Of a stretch of DNA of 64,000 nt, positions 1 to 11,960 are shown piece after piece (within the stretch, counting starts at the first letter, position 1; the number at the start of each line of letters is the position of its first letter). The position numbers and the translations under genes are program-made. Location: contig JAOTOL010001394.1 in assembly GCA_034440575.1 (NCBI GenBank), positions 724,501 to 788,500 of the forward strand. The letters run 5' to 3'. The notes beneath the pieces are model-generated. The model was given only the letters and a program-made list of their open reading frames with translations. It did not search any database and had not been told where the DNA came from. This stretch comes from Imbricaverruca yamaguchii (Eukaryota > Arthropoda > Thecostraca > Neoverrucidae).

Positions 1-999
1 GAAGGCATGTCGATGACGCTGATTATAGCCGTATTCCAGAATGAGGCCAGATGACGACCCCCTCCCCCGAACTGATGAAACTTGAATTGAAATTGACCTG
101 AAATTTACATATTATTTGCTACAAAAAGCTGACATACTGCATTCATATATAATTCAGGGAGTAGAATTTAGGGGCACATCGACTGCGTCCCTCATGCGGC
201 ATATTTTATGGATGCATAACTAAAAACATTCGTTATAATAGCTCTTTTTTTGCACTGCAGCTGGTTCAATTTTTCTTCAGTGTGTCCAGTGTGCCTTCTC
301 CTTCAGAGGTCATGAGCCTTCTGTGAACTAGCTGATGCACACCGTGCACCTCAAGTTGCTCAACTTTACAGTCTGGGACGTGACCATGAGGAAGCTATAC
401 TCCAATGCATATGCACTCCGGTAGGAAAATGACATGCATTATGCATGGTAATCCACAAGCAAATTTAGTTGACAAAATGACCGTAGATGGCAATAAGGAT
501 ATTTCCATCAGAATGCAGCTTAATACTGCCCTTAAATGTATGTCATAATTCGAACATAAAACACTGATATACATAAATACTTTTGTAACATCAATTTTAT
601 GACCTCAATGAGTAACATCATTTGATAACCTCAAACAATCAACTTGATAACCTCACTTTCCACTTACATACCATACAACATACCATACATTCGTATTACT
701 TCACATTGGGCTAGAGGGCATATAGTGAGGCACATGTCGTACCAAAGATGTATACTTTTTAGTGCTATCTCACGGTTTCCATATGCTGGGCAATGGGTAT
801 GGAACTATGGGTATATATGTCATAACATGTGTTTTGGTTCCATCTGGATTGCATGGCATATTCAAGATTCGGATATTGCGAGACATAAGACATACATAAG
901 ACGTAAAGGTAAGCAGGAGGGACTAGGTAAGCCGGAATAAAAAAGAAATCCTAGTTGTTGCTGGGGTGGTTTTAGGAACCAGGGTTCTATTAATAAGCA
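1..999. other. Intergenic AT-rich DNA, no gene seen
   Basis: Open frames here are short and carry no recognisable motif. The stretch at 167-200 resembles a piece of the B element at 12990-13027 (a shared string around GGGGCACATCGACTGC), so a small decayed repeat fragment is present. Nothing else can be supported. Confidence 0.5.
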
Positions 1000-1263
1000 A
1001 AGCTTGTTGCGTGAACCCTGGTCCCACCACCCGACCCATGAATTCCAGTTCAACGGCAAAATATTTATCAAAAGTTTCACGTGCCGTCAATACACCGACA
1101 CGGACGTCTGGTAGCTCGTCCCGGGCCTTATCGGGCCAGCTGCCAACTGACACGCCCGGCCGGGGGCTAAATGCGAGCGCGCGAAGCGACTCGAACCCCG
1201 TGTTGTCAGGACAGGGGAGACCAGTGCAGGCCAGCGCTCTAACAAACTGAGCTACCGGAGCGG
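1000..1263 (-). mobile_element. tRNA-headed SINE
   Basis: Read on the minus strand from 1263, the sequence opens with a tRNA-like head. It has an A-box-like segment (TAGCTCAGTTTGTTAGAGC) and, about 45 bases on, a B-box-like GGTTCGAGTC. These are the internal RNA polymerase III promoter elements of tRNA genes. The head is followed by a GC-rich body of about 190 bases that cannot fold as a tRNA, so this is a SINE rather than a tRNA gene. The body's far end (about 1000) is an estimate. Retrotransposition would depend on a LINE reverse transcriptase in trans. Confidence 0.7.
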
Positions 1264-1898
1264 CTATTACAATTTCATTAATATTACATTTATTAATTAC
1301 AATCCACGGAATAATTTGCCGTGGTTTGTACTTTTAATTTCTTTTGTTTCACAATTCATGTTCCTGATGTGACCACTGCATACTTTTCAGTTGGGAGGCA
1401 GAATAATGCCCCCAAAACGGCCTGCAGTTGGGTAAAATAGCAAAAAACAGCGTTCAAAAATGACGAAAAATATGTAACATAACCTAACCTAGCCCAGCCT
1501 AGCAAGTTCCAAACATTTTGTTTGGGTGAAAACAAATTTCAACTTCAAAACATAACCTAACCAAAGCTGTAGTTGAAGAAGAAACCATATATTCTTTGAA
1601 AAATGTCAAGACTTTTTCTGGACAAATTTCTAACTTGCAATGAAAACCTAAGCTAACCTAACTTAACCAAACCTGGCCCCTTCGAATGCTTTATGGAAGT
1701 GCAAAGCTTGTTTTGTAATTACTACATACTGCAATAACACGGGCAAACCTAGTTCTTTCCACCATTATATTGTCTCTTCATACACATTCTAAGTAATCCT
1801 TGATATACACGCATTCCTGAATTATTCATACCAACCATGAAGAAGCACCGTGTGCCCAGCAATAACACCGATGCATTTGGTGCGCCAAAGATGAAAGC
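1264..1898. other. Intergenic DNA with AACCTAACC-type strings
   Basis: No coding signal. Short runs of AACCTAACCTAGCC type occur near 1480-1500 and 1650-1670. They resemble degenerate TTAGG-like repeats, but they are too short and irregular to call interstitial telomere. Confidence 0.4.
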
Positions 1899-1906
1899 AT
1901 AGACAG
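1899..1906. repeat. 8-bp target-site duplication, left copy
   Basis: ATAGACAG lies directly before the left inverted repeat and is repeated exactly at 5646-5653 directly after the right inverted repeat. Confidence 0.85.
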
Positions 1907-2214
1907 TAGGGTGTGTCACGAAGGACCTTTTTTTGGAAATTGCACTTTGCTTAGTGAAATTATCGTGCAGATCACTTAAAAAAAACTTGTGGTCGAAACC
2001 AAATCTAAATCAAACAATAACAAAAATATGCGACAGGCTGATAAAGAAACAAATTTGCCGGGCGCCCGGCGTTGAAGTCTCCAGAGATGGCGCTCCGTTG
2101 CGATTAGCATCTAACACCACGCGTCCGGCCACCGTCGGAGCGCCGCCGCAGCGCTGTGACGAAAAAGGCGGCAGTCGGTGCTGTGGATGACTGATGAATG
2201 GATTCTGGTGATGA
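1907..2214 (+). repeat. Left terminal inverted repeat of the 8-bp-TSD transposon
   Basis: Matches the reverse complement of 5353-5645 with a few substitutions and small indels (for example near 1918-1945). It contains a conserved GC-rich part around 2058-2185 with the string CCGGGCGCCCGGC. Confidence 0.85.
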
Positions 2215-2617
2215 AGCTCATTAATAAAACTCAATGAAAGTGTTTAGTGGGGTAAAAGGTTTTTGATAAGCACCAGTCGCTTAATAAGTTGCCTGGATAT
2301 CTGACGCATGAAAGAAAGGTTCACTTTACGTCGCTTGTTCGTTCCATTTTCAGTCAGTAGATCTATCGGCGTATAATGCTAATATTTTCACTTTTGAAAG
2401 CTTGAACATCTTCAAAATTCCTCGTCTGTACATCGAAGACCAATGAAATCATTCTGAGACAATTGATATCTTATTGTTATGACAAATAGACCAGGCGAAA
2501 TCGGCATCATGCTCCGTTCCACTACAACCGAAGGAGACGGGCATACAGCGACGTCACCTTTTGTACGAGCGGCCACATTTTTTGTACGAACTATCATTTT
2601 ATAACTGTACTACTTGT

Positions 2618-4341
2618 CTACATGCTCGACAGAAAACCCGACATGAAATCCTTTTTGCTGCTGAGCACTGGCATTGCTGACCTGTGTTTCAACTTCGCCA
2701 CAATGTAACCGTGGCGGGCCTCTTCACCAATTACCTTCAAAGACGCCTCGGTCACCACTTTCACCATCCGTTCCACCGTCTGACTGTGCACGGGGTATGG
2801 CGGTACTTCGAGAGGACTCGCGATGATGTCTAGTAAGTCATCATCGGACAGTTGTTGCGTCAAGGGCGGCTCGGTTATCGCCTCATTACACCAATCAATC
2901 AGCTCCATGATGCTGTTTGCCCCCATATTCACTTTTGGAAGCTTGAACTTCCGCACTTCGTCAGTATCACTATCGACTTGAGTTCTGCGACACTGCTGGA
3001 TTTGAGTGACCGCCCTTTCCCGTGTGGCTTGATCTTGGCCCGCTGCCATTGCTAGCAGTACTGCCTCAGGGTGACACCAGTAGCTGTTGCGCTGTATTAC
3101 CGGCTGCACCATGGCCGCTATCTCAGGTCGCAAACTTTTGAGAAGTTGCACGCTGTGCAGCGCATTGCCAGGACCGTCAGAACATTTCCAGTTCTTCTTG
3201 ATGCAGAACCACATGGGAGTATAGTGGCACACGATGAACTCCGCTAGCATTCTCAGACTGTCTGATGGCTGTTCGGTTGATATGTAGAGCCGGAGAATTC
3301 GCGCCGCCAGAGTCAGCCACCTGGAGTGGTTTAGTGGACCGATCTTCATTTTCGCAGTTCTATCTGAGATACAGTACAGTCTGGACACTTCGCGCCAGAC
3401 TGTACAGAATAGCCTGATCTGAACTTAGGTCACTGAGAATCTCCTGCGTCATTTCTGAAACATTTCCGCCATCGATTGGCTCAAAATCGACCACTGGCAA
3501 GGTTTCTACTGCGCCTGCAGCAGCCCGGCCAACCAGCCCACTAAACGACTTAGGTCCTGTTGTGACTCCATCTAACTGGCTAAATACTGCACGAAGATTA
3601 AGTTCATTTGCATGAAGTTGGCACACAAACCAGTGGACTTTGTCTTTGTCCGAGCTCAAACAAACGGATAACACCACCTTTTTGGCCAGTATTAACTCAC
3701 GTGCCGTCACAGCCAAGCACAGAAACATCCGCACCAAACTCATATGCCACGGCGTTCAGGTCCTGAAAAATGTCCTCCGCTTTCCCAGTCTCTGGGGTAA
3801 AATGTCCTAAATATGCACTGTCTGGCTCGGATACAACCACAATGTGCTCTTCGGTCTTCTTTGAACTGGCTGTCATAAGCGTGTCGTCTTTTCTACCGTC
3901 GAAGTAGAGACCAGATACACGACCTGCATGATCCTCATGGCTCTGGGCTACTACCTCTCTTCTAATCCAATCCCTTGCTCGCCATACTTTTTTGCTATCC
4001 ACTATGCAGTCCACATCGTCCGAAGTGATCCGACCAATGTCCACTTGGAAACCGTTTATGATCGCAGCACACGCACGATTAGACACTCCGTACCGATCTG
4101 CTGCTAGAGCCGTATTTAGCAGTTCGTCTGTGTTACTGTTCACCATATACTCTGACTCATTGACTACAGATGTGAGCGATGATGAATCTGTGGCGGAGTC
4201 TTGGTCTGAATTAGAATCTAGCTGGGCCATTCCAGAAGGTCCCGGTTGTGGTGATGTGACTCTCTCGGCGGTCAGACGCCTCCTTTCGTCCATGGCGCGT
4301 CGACGAGTGGTTTCACGGATATCTGCGGTGCCGATTTGCAT
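2618..4341 (-). pseudogene. Broken transposase-like gene of the 8-bp-TSD transposon
   Basis: Three successive minus-strand segments (4341-3700, about 3720-3365, 3388-2618) read as one protein of about 570 residues split by two frameshifts, near 3700-3720 and near 3365-3390. The N-terminal part is acidic and serine-rich. Then come a GRKDDTL-type segment, the string VLGCDGT at the end of segment one, LHANELNLR followed by GPKSFSG in segment two, DLSSDQ, and HSRWLTLAARILRLY at the start of segment three. I recognise this motif order from a family of uncharacterised, often multicopy invertebrate proteins. Its place inside a TIR- and TSD-bounded element argues that it is the transposase. The D in GCDGT is a candidate metal-binding residue of an RNase H-like fold, which is inference. 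The gene is not functional as it stands. Confidence 0.7.
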
Positions 4342-5352
4342 TTAGCGAGGTCCTCTCTGGTCTTGGAGAAAGGGAAACTCCATTCGTGGCACTCTGTTGT
4401 CAATCGCACATTTGCAGCTATCGATATCAGCACATTTGCAGCGGGCTATATCAAACAATTTTCCAAACCACTCATCACCGGACGGACGTACACCTGGTGA
4501 TGCCGACTTCTTTCCAGCAATTTTCGTTTATCGCAAGTAGCGATCGCGGCATTCTGGAACCATATGTTCGACTCGGCCCCCCCCAACAATTGGTATTCCT
4601 TCGCAGCACCACATTTTCATCACACTTTCCGCGAAAACTTTATATGGGGTGCTAGCCGCTCTTTCAACCTTTTGTTCGCAACGCATGAGTCTCTATTCAC
4701 TTTACTCAAATAATTCAGAACGTCAATTCTCGTGGGCAGTTGGTTTGTTTTTAGTTCAGAAGGAACCAAAAGCCCTTTGGTGGAAGCGCGGGTCTTCATG
4801 TTCGAACTCTTCCCCGATCACACCGACGCAGGTAATATCACACTTCACAGGCAGTGGGCACAACTTGCAGACACCAAACCACTCTTTTTCGGGCCGTCCC
4901 GCCGGGTCTCCGCCGCCAACTGCCTTGTCTCGGCGGCCCTCCCCTCCCCTGTCTCCCCCTCCCCTCCCCTGCCCTGTCTCGCTCTTTGTGTTCTCTACCC
5001 TCACCGTGCGCCGGCCGTCTCCTGCCCCATCCCAGCCCCACCCCCGCGCCATGCGACGATCGCCGCCGGCTCGTGTCGCCCTCATTAATAGGTTGTCCCT
5101 ACTGCTGATAATCCCAGTTTCCCTTGAAACCTGAGTAACGAAAAGGAACAGGTGACTTGGATTGACTAATAAAACAGGGATGTATGGCATGCGAAGCTAT
5201 TTTGTGTCGTTAGTGCGTTCGCAATTTATTCCAATGATGATTCATAGCACTGTGAAAGGTGGAACACATACAAAGGAAAGTGGAGCGATCAGTCCTTCAG
5301 TGAAGTTTAATCTTTACAATCAGATATATCCCGGCTCCCCTGATCTGTTTTT

Positions 5353-5645
5353 GAATCACCATAATCCATTCATAAGTCATCCATAGCACCGACTGCCGCC
5401 TTTTTCGTCACAGCGCCGCGGCGGCGCTCCGACGGCGGCCGACGCGTGATGTTAGATGCCAATCGCAACGGAGCGCCATCTCTGGAGACTTCAACGCCGG
5501 GCGCCCGGCAAATTTGTTTCTTTATCGGCCTGTCGCATAGTTTGTTTATTGTTTGATTTCGATTTGGTTTCGACCACAGGGTTTTTTTAGGTGATCTGCA
5601 CGATAATTTCACTAAGCATAAAAAACTTTCAGGCGACACACCCTA
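5353..5645 (-). repeat. Right terminal inverted repeat of the 8-bp-TSD transposon
   Basis: Inverted copy of 1907-2214. It ends in GACACACCCTA, directly followed by the TSD copy ATAGACAG at 5646-5653. Confidence 0.85.
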
Positions 5646-5653
5646 ATAGACAG

Positions 5654-6085
5654 GCTTTAAAACATATTTGGCATCCCTACGTGATGTAGCCGTACATACG
5701 GAAATCCTGGTAGCTTGCACTATAAATCTCATACATTCCTGCTCATATCACCAGGGTTGGAACTAGAAAGCCCACGTGATTCCGTTGTACACTTTAGATG
5801 CCCAATGTTATCCGGCTAAGCCAAAACCTCTTAGACACATAACACGGTAAAAAGGAAACAAGACAGACTTCGAGATGACAACTTTGCCAGGGTGCCTGAA
5901 TAATTACCAAGGCCCTTCTCACGAAAAGCTTCGAAAGATATTTTCCGTGCATGGCTGACCACAACACAGCCCCACGCCGGTCGCCGCGAATCTATGGCAA
6001 AGGTCGGAAACATTTATTGGATGAGGACGTGGAAATATAAACAGGGAGACAAAAAAGCGTGGCAAAACTTACTTGCGAAGGGATG
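5654..6085. other. Intergenic DNA, nothing recognised
   Basis: Short open frames only, with no motif, repeat or RNA signal that I can support. Confidence 0.4.
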
Positions 6086-6420
6086 CTAGTCTTTAGTCTT
6101 CCAGATTGAATGAGATGAGAGCTCATGTGACGCGCGTAACGTTCGCAAGCGCAGGCGAACTGGGGACAGGATACCAATAAAAGCAAGCGATAAAGGCAAA
6201 CAATCGCATACAAGCGCATCCAGATATGCTTACTTCCAGGCCAGTCAAGCTAGAGCGACAGAAACAATCCAGTTCGCGTGCAATGCAGACCAATGCATAG
6301 CGTGTGAACATTTCGTTACGAATGGAAGAGAGTCTTCCAGATTCAATGGTTTGTGAGCTCACGTAACGAGAGTGATGTTTGTATGCGCTGGTGAGCTGTG
6401 GACAAGATACCAATGTATGA
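6086..6420 (+). repeat. Diverged direct repeat pair
   Basis: Segments near 6090-6175 and 6331-6415 share the order AGTCTTCCAGATT, GAGCTCA, GTAACG, and GGACA followed by GATACCAAT. They are about 240 bases apart and read as diverged direct copies. Confidence 0.5.
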
Positions 6421-6719
6421 CTTACAGACAGTGGTGCGTCCCACTCTGACACGGGGAATTGTCACTTCTGCACAAGAGTACCATTGGCAATTGGGTGGAT
6501 GGGTACCATTGGTGTGCTCAGTGCTCCGGCGGAACGTTATCTCCTCCCGCATAGGCTCACGGAAGCTGGAGAAATCCACTGGACTCTCCAAAACAAATCT
6601 TGGTGGTTGAACTTGCTGACAACACGGTTCCAGCTCACTTGCTACTTTTCGGGGGAAAGGCCGAAACAAGCTGAGAGTAATGCTAAGGTGGGAGCTGTCG
6701 TGCTCTCCTGCAGGGACGA

Positions 6720-6754
6720 GCCGATTAAACAGCCCGCCGGACTGTTTAATCGGC
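6720..6754. repeat. Perfect 13-bp hairpin
   Basis: GCCGATTAAACAG (6720-6732) is followed after 9 bases by its exact reverse complement (6742-6754). Confidence 0.75.
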
Positions 6755-7095
6755 ACATTCATTACCCGCTATGCCAGCGTGGGTTGGGACTCAATAGGCA
6801 ATGTTGGTTTGCGTTGCATGCTCCAACGATGCAAGTTGAGATGCAACACCGGTGAAAGGGTCGGCAGGATAGAAAGTGGATAGTGGTGTTTATCTGGGAT
6901 TGACAGTGCTCGCCTACGGGAGGGGGGGGTTGCACAGCCCGCAGGGCCGTTGAGTCTAAGCATTCATTGCCGCCCATGCCAGCGTGTGTTGGGATTCAAT
7001 AGAACATAATGGTTTTCAATGCATGCTCCAATGATGTAAGTTGCAATACAACATACTGTACTAGAGATCGGCGGGACGGAAACTGGCTGTCAGAT
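6729..7095 (+). repeat. About 207-bp tandem duplication
   Basis: The segment beginning CAGCCCGC at 6729 is repeated from 6936. Shared strings in the same order include ATTCATT, ATGCCAGCGTG, GCATGCTCCAA and ATCGGCGGG-like sequence, with moderate divergence. Confidence 0.65.
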
Positions 7096-7564
7096 CTGAG
7101 GGACAGAGGACGGTGTGAGGCAGGACAGGCTAATGCGTGCGATCCGTGCTAATTCGACAATTAGACCTAGTTGCGCTTACGTTTATTTTTATCGGGATGC
7201 AAACAAGAAATACAATAGAATGTCTCAATACAATTTGGATCCCTTATGTTTTTTCTTTTTATTTTGCAGATAGACCACCGCCAATTAGTAGAAAGGAAAT
7301 GTGGCCCTGGTAAATCGGCGGACTGGTAGCAAGCGAGTAACGCTCACATAATTCCGGGGTCACAAGATGAAAATGTTACGGGGAGTACAGAAATGTTGAA
7401 AACAGATTCAAATGGAGATAACTCATGCAGAACAACATGGGTGTGTACCAGCCTACCAATATCCTCAAACACAAGAAACGTCCATTCAAACACGTACTTT
7501 TGTACGTTTTCATATATCATCAACACTGATACCAACTCGGGCAAGGTACAACTTTCAAAGCTAG
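7096..7564. other. Intergenic DNA, nothing recognised
   Basis: No motif-bearing frame or repeat identified. Confidence 0.35.
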
Positions 7565-9340
7565 TTTTCTGAATTATACGAGCTGAATTATTCTGACTTC
7601 AGTTTTCATTTGATTTGTATAATTCCATAAAGTGACGTCTAATGCATTTCTTTGGGACATCGTTTTTCCTTGGCACCTGCTGAATACTGTGAAATATTTT
7701 GCAAATTACATTGTTCCAGGATTTTGGTGTAGAGTAAGTAATGGCATACAGCCTATATTGTCGGTAAGTAAATTGTGTAGAGAAATGTTGAATGATACTG
7801 GTATAAGTAGGTGTTGTGTATAGAAAACCCAGTCATAGCATGTGGCAGTGTCATGGACAAATTTGCGCAGAATTAATATGCTTTGTTCCTGCACCATGTC
7901 GGTGAACTTCAAAATGTTGTACTTCAAACTGTTGTACTATCTCATTTGTAGGATATGCATAACATCTGTTATCAATAATTCGCCATGCACGTTTCTGGGA
8001 TTTTATGATTTGGTCTAATCTAGTGGGACAATTATTACCCTAAATCACAGCGCAGTAATTTAAATAGGGAAGGATTAAAGAGTTGTATAAATACTTCAGT
8101 TCTCGACTTGTTATGAAGTATTTTGCCCTCCCCACAATATCAAAATTTCTACTAATGATGGCTGTAATATAATCGATGTGCCCACACCGAGGCAATTTTC
8201 ATCCATCACTGTGCGAAGATACTCGATGTGTTGTTTTCTTTTCACTTTAACAGAGTTGATCATTATATATATATATGTCGTTAATGACAGCTCCAGAATA
8301 GATTTGGTAATTTTTCTTCCCTACATTCAGTGACATCCTATTTGCTTGAAACCACTTTGTTAGCTCTGGAACAATGCAATTCATTTTATTCTGTAATTCA
8401 TCTATACTTTTAACCTTGACAATAATTGCTGTCATCAGAAAAAGGGTACATATTCCCTTGATTTGAACTTCTGGGCAAGTCATTTATTTATATGATGAAT
8501 AATAATGGCCCCAGAATGGAACCCTGAGGAACACCCATATAAATCAATTCTGGTTTAGATAAAGTCTAATATACTTTAGCTCGCTGGTATCTATTTTTAA
8601 CAAATGATTCTGGTATTCTAAGAAGGGGACATTCAAGTCCAATGCATTGTAATTTTCTGACTAATATACATGTGCTGTTTCGAAAGCCTTTTTAACTGAA
8701 TATATAAGCCACACGTAATCCATTTATTTTCTATGCACTTAGTTACTTCATGATATCAAGGCATAAAGGGCACGTATGTGCTGTTTTTTCCTAAGCAAAA
8801 TTTGAAAAGCTTAGTACATTATTTTGTTCCAAAGATGCTGAAAGATATGCATGCAATATTTTTTTTCTAAAAATTTTTAGGAAAGATACGGAGTAAAGAT
8901 ATAAGTATATAATTTGTAAATTTATGATGTTCTCCTGCCTTGAAAATAGGTACAACAACTGCTTTTTAAATCATCAGGAGACATTCCACCATGCAGACAA
9001 AGATTAAATAGATGGGCAATCTGCTTCAATATGCTTTTGTAGTTAAGCATGAAAATTGTTGTGCTGATTCAATCTATGCCACCTCCAAGAGATTTCAAGT
9101 TCATAATAATGATTATGCTTGAGCTTCATTAATACTTATATTATCAGAAAACCTTCCATAGATAGGTTCAGCTATAAATTCAGTTGGATCCTTTTCTATC
9201 ACGTTCGAGATATGTACCGCATATTGAGCAAAATACACCAATTTCGACGAGATTGTGCCCATCGTAATCAGTGAATAGTATTCAAATAAAGATGTCACCA
9301 GACAAAATGCCGTTACGTTAGATAATGTTCGTTGATACCG
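7565..9340 (-). pseudogene. Decayed non-LTR retrotransposon reverse transcriptase
   Basis: Minus-strand translation, frames shifting, gives reverse transcriptase blocks in the right order: an N-terminal region near 9298-9113, the block-5 string GVPQGSILGPLLFI near 8540-8500, a damaged catalytic block near 8440, ELTKWFQANRMSLNVGKKN near 8350, SHIDYITAIISRN near 8180, LYNSLILPYLNYCAVI near 8070, and a C-terminal region running to about 7565. This resembles CR1/L2-type elements without RNase H. Many stops and frameshifts make it an old, dead copy. No endonuclease domain is visible. Confidence 0.7.
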
Positions 9341-9650
9341 GGCGCGGATGCACAGTCTGGCCCATAGCAGCCACCAGGGGCATGCAACTTCGTATCCTGT
9401 TTCTTTGTTTTTGTGCGTTTGTTCATTTTCTCTTTAAAGCTGCAATATGTTTGATAATTACTCTCACAAATTATACTTTCATCTCGACATTAGTGAGCCC
9501 TCCACATCAATCGTTACAACGCCAATCATGTAATTGGACCCTGAACAATGACACTGATCGTTTGCTCTTTGATCACTTTGAGCACCACAACTGCTGATTT
9601 TGCGTCCTTAGCCAATGTCGTAAAATGTCATCAGCGTTGTCAATTACCAA
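9341..9650. other. Intergenic DNA, nothing recognised
   Basis: An open frame of 90 codons at 9325-9597 has a hydrophobic segment but no family motif. I do not support it as a gene. Confidence 0.35.
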
Positions 9651-9975
9651 TACAGTGTGCGTGCGTGCGTGCGTGCGTGCGTGCGTGTGCACTTGTGAGC
9701 CGTGAATACCGAGGACAAAATGGGTTTACACAACGGAATAGCGAGGTCCGGTGGTGTATACCGAGACCCGATAGGTGGACCTCGGTATTTTGACCAATCA
9801 AAACTCGTTTTTGGGTGTTTCTCAGTCAGCTGTGGAAATTTTATCATGGACCTCAGTAATCATCAAATCATGACTTTCAAATGTGTGTGTGTGCGTGTGA
9901 ATCTGTGCGAACTAGAAATCGGTCAAGCGTGTGTAAGTTCTTGTTCTAGTGGAAATAGTGGTGACGAGACTCCTG
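9651..9975 (+). repeat. Dispersed repeat with GTGC tract, copy 1
   Basis: A (GTGC)n/(TG)n tract is followed by about 290 bases shared with 23915-24193, including CTTGTGAGCCG, ACACAACGGAATA, TGACCAATCAAAAC and CGGTCAAGCGTGTGTAAGTT. Within it, AATACCGAGG (9708-9717) pairs with its inverted copy at 9780-9789. Confidence 0.75.
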
Positions 9976-10750
9976 CTGCTAAGATCAATGTTTCATGAAT
10001 ACAACTATAAATTAGGTTAGTACTAATTCTTAATTGACCAATAAATATCAAAAGTTCGAAATTATGATTAGTGGTTGGTGTTTCAGAATATAGCTTACGA
10101 TTGATATCACCATCTCTATTTTTCTTCGGCCATCGCTGAAGTAGCTTCGAGTCAGGTGTGGGTGTCAGGTGACGCTGGGTAAGATGCTTATCTGACGGTG
10201 AACCCAAGGCACTACTGATTTCGAAATGAAAATAATTGCGCGTAATTGATTTATTTGTACTTATATCTGTTAAAATGTCATTGCATTAATAGTGCAGTAA
10301 AGTAGTGCAATAGCATACATACAATTGAAGTAAGTATAGCAGGTTTCTAGGGTACCTACCTACATTTGGGCATTTCACGTGGGTAATTTGCCAGCATACC
10401 TGATGATGTCGTTGGTGATTGGTTCTAGGTATGCGAAAAGTGGATTTTTCTTCCATTCTTTACATTTTTACTCTTCCCTCTTTTTCTTTTCAGTTGGACT
10501 CCTTCAACTGCTGTTCTTTTCACTTGTATTTTGGCTTCTATTATTTTAACTTGCTCTGTTAACTTGTTTATGTCTTCTTTTACCTGATGCTTTTGACACG
10601 TTCTTTTGGCGTATTCATTTGGCTTGTTTTTACTTCTTATTTTTTGTATATTTTTTCTTTGATGCTTTTGCCTCTGCATTTTGATTCCTTTGACTCCTCT
10701 TAACTTTGTCAAAGTGAAATGAGATTATGTGTTGTTAAAACATTCTTCAT
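9976..10750. other. Intergenic DNA, nothing recognised
   Basis: AT-rich, with a low-complexity minus frame rich in Lys and Gln codons at 10425-10712 that comes from base composition. No gene supported. Confidence 0.4.
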
Positions 10751-10754
10751 TAAT

Positions 10755-11060
10755 TGCATTACGATTAAAAAAAAATTATATTCTTCTTTCATTATATTCT
10801 TCTTTCATTATGTTCTTCTTTAATTATATTCTTTAGTTATATTCTTCTTTAATTATATTATTCTTTAATTATTTTCTTCTTTTAATTATATTATTCTTTG
10901 CTGATATTCTTCTTTAATTATATTTTCTTTAATTATATTCTTCTTTAAGTATATTCTTGATTAATTATATTATTCTTTAATTATATTATTATTTATTCAT
11001 GTTCTACTTTAGTTGTATTCTACTTTAAATTCATTCTTTTTAATCTTATTCTTCGTTAAT
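10755..11060 (+). repeat. Low-complexity TTCTTTAATTATA-type tandem region
   Basis: Irregular repeats of TTCTTTAATTATATT-like units of about 13-16 bases, with frequent indels. Confidence 0.8.
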
Positions 11061-11124
11061 AGTATTCTTTTCAACTTCTATGTTTTTAGCCATTTCACCT
11101 AGGGTCACTTCTCTTTATCATTTT

Positions 11125-11960
11125 TGTGAATAACATTCAGGTAGGGGTTAAGGATAAGGTGTTCAAATTTGCTGATGACATGAGGCTGGTAGCAGTGGCT
11201 AACAGTAGTGGTCTACATAGTAATGTTCAACTAGACAAGGAGGACCTAAAAAGTGGTCCTATCATTGGCAGATGTCTTTCAACTACGAAAATGGAAGCTT
11301 ATGCGGCTGGGGTCTGGTAGTGAGACTTCCAGATATACAATGGGAGGCAGGAAACTGAGTGGTATTAACGAGGAAAGATATTCAGGTGTGTTGGTGTAAA
11401 ATGACCTAAAAGCAGAAAAATGGCAATTCAGCTTCGAACCCAGCATTCAGAATGCTTCAAATCATTAATAGAAGGGTGAGGTATAAAAGCAAGGTAGTCA
11501 TGAAAAAAAATGTACTTAGCCTACGTACATTTTTTTAGCCACTTAGAATATTACGTACAGGCATGGAGCCCCCACTTAGAAAAAAACACAGATATACCTG
11601 AAAGAGTGCAGCGCAAAGCCATTAGAACCATCAGTGAACTAGGTAACTTATTATTGGCATTAGATAAGTAATCAGTGGAGTACAGGATATTAAGGGGTAA
11701 TAGGATTGAAATGCATGCAATCATAGCTAGATCAGGTCAATGTTATAGCTAGATCAGGTCAATGTTATAGCTAGATCAGGTCAATGTTATAGCTAGATCA
11801 GGTCAATGTTAATGATGCCATTATATTTAGACTGTCACATGGGATCATCACTTCAGGTTAGACAAATCAAGGTGTAGAACAGCTAAACAACAGGTCACTG
11901 TCAAAGCATTATTGATCAGTGGCAAGGCTGCCTGCTGATGCTATGGAGTTCCTCAGTTAG
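11125..11960 (+). pseudogene. Decayed LINE reverse transcriptase 3' part
   Basis: Plus-strand frames give reverse transcriptase blocks: VFKFADDMRLV (catalytic FADD) near 11160, then a WSYHWQMSFNYEKWKLM-type block in a shifted frame, YTMGGRKLSG and NDLKAEKW. Near 11550-11640 comes YYVQAWSPHLEK followed by ERVQRKAIRTI. These are C-terminal landmarks of CR1-group LINEs. The 5' half is absent. A 22-bp tandem repeat at 11726-11813 has grown inside the remnant, and the copy is dead. Confidence 0.7.
11726..11813 (+). repeat. 22-bp tandem repeat, four copies
   Basis: The unit ATAGCTAGATCAGGTCAATG plus TT is repeated four times without change. Confidence 0.9.

Larger units (their letters stand above)
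1907..5645 (-). mobile_element. 3.74-kb DNA transposon with 8-bp TSD
   Basis: The ends are inverted copies of each other, starting TAGGGTGTGTC and continuing for roughly 300 bases (1907-2214 and 5353-5645). The flanks carry a perfect 8-bp duplication, ATAGACAG. Between the ends, the minus strand holds one broken transposase-like gene (2618-4341). An 8-bp TSD is known for hAT, P, Zisupton and Merlin-like groups. TIRs of about 300 bp are much longer than typical hAT ends, so the superfamily is left open. The boundaries are secure because end sequence and TSD agree. Confidence 0.88.

Noticed and set aside
1475..1500. Interstitial telomere (TTAGG)n
   Set aside because: Only two or three imperfect units, too few to separate from chance in this AT-rich DNA.
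4756..5190. Arg/Gly-rich frames upstream of the transposase-like gene
   Set aside because: They are translations of a C/T-rich low-complexity tract (4900-5050) inside the transposon and differ by strand with no motif.
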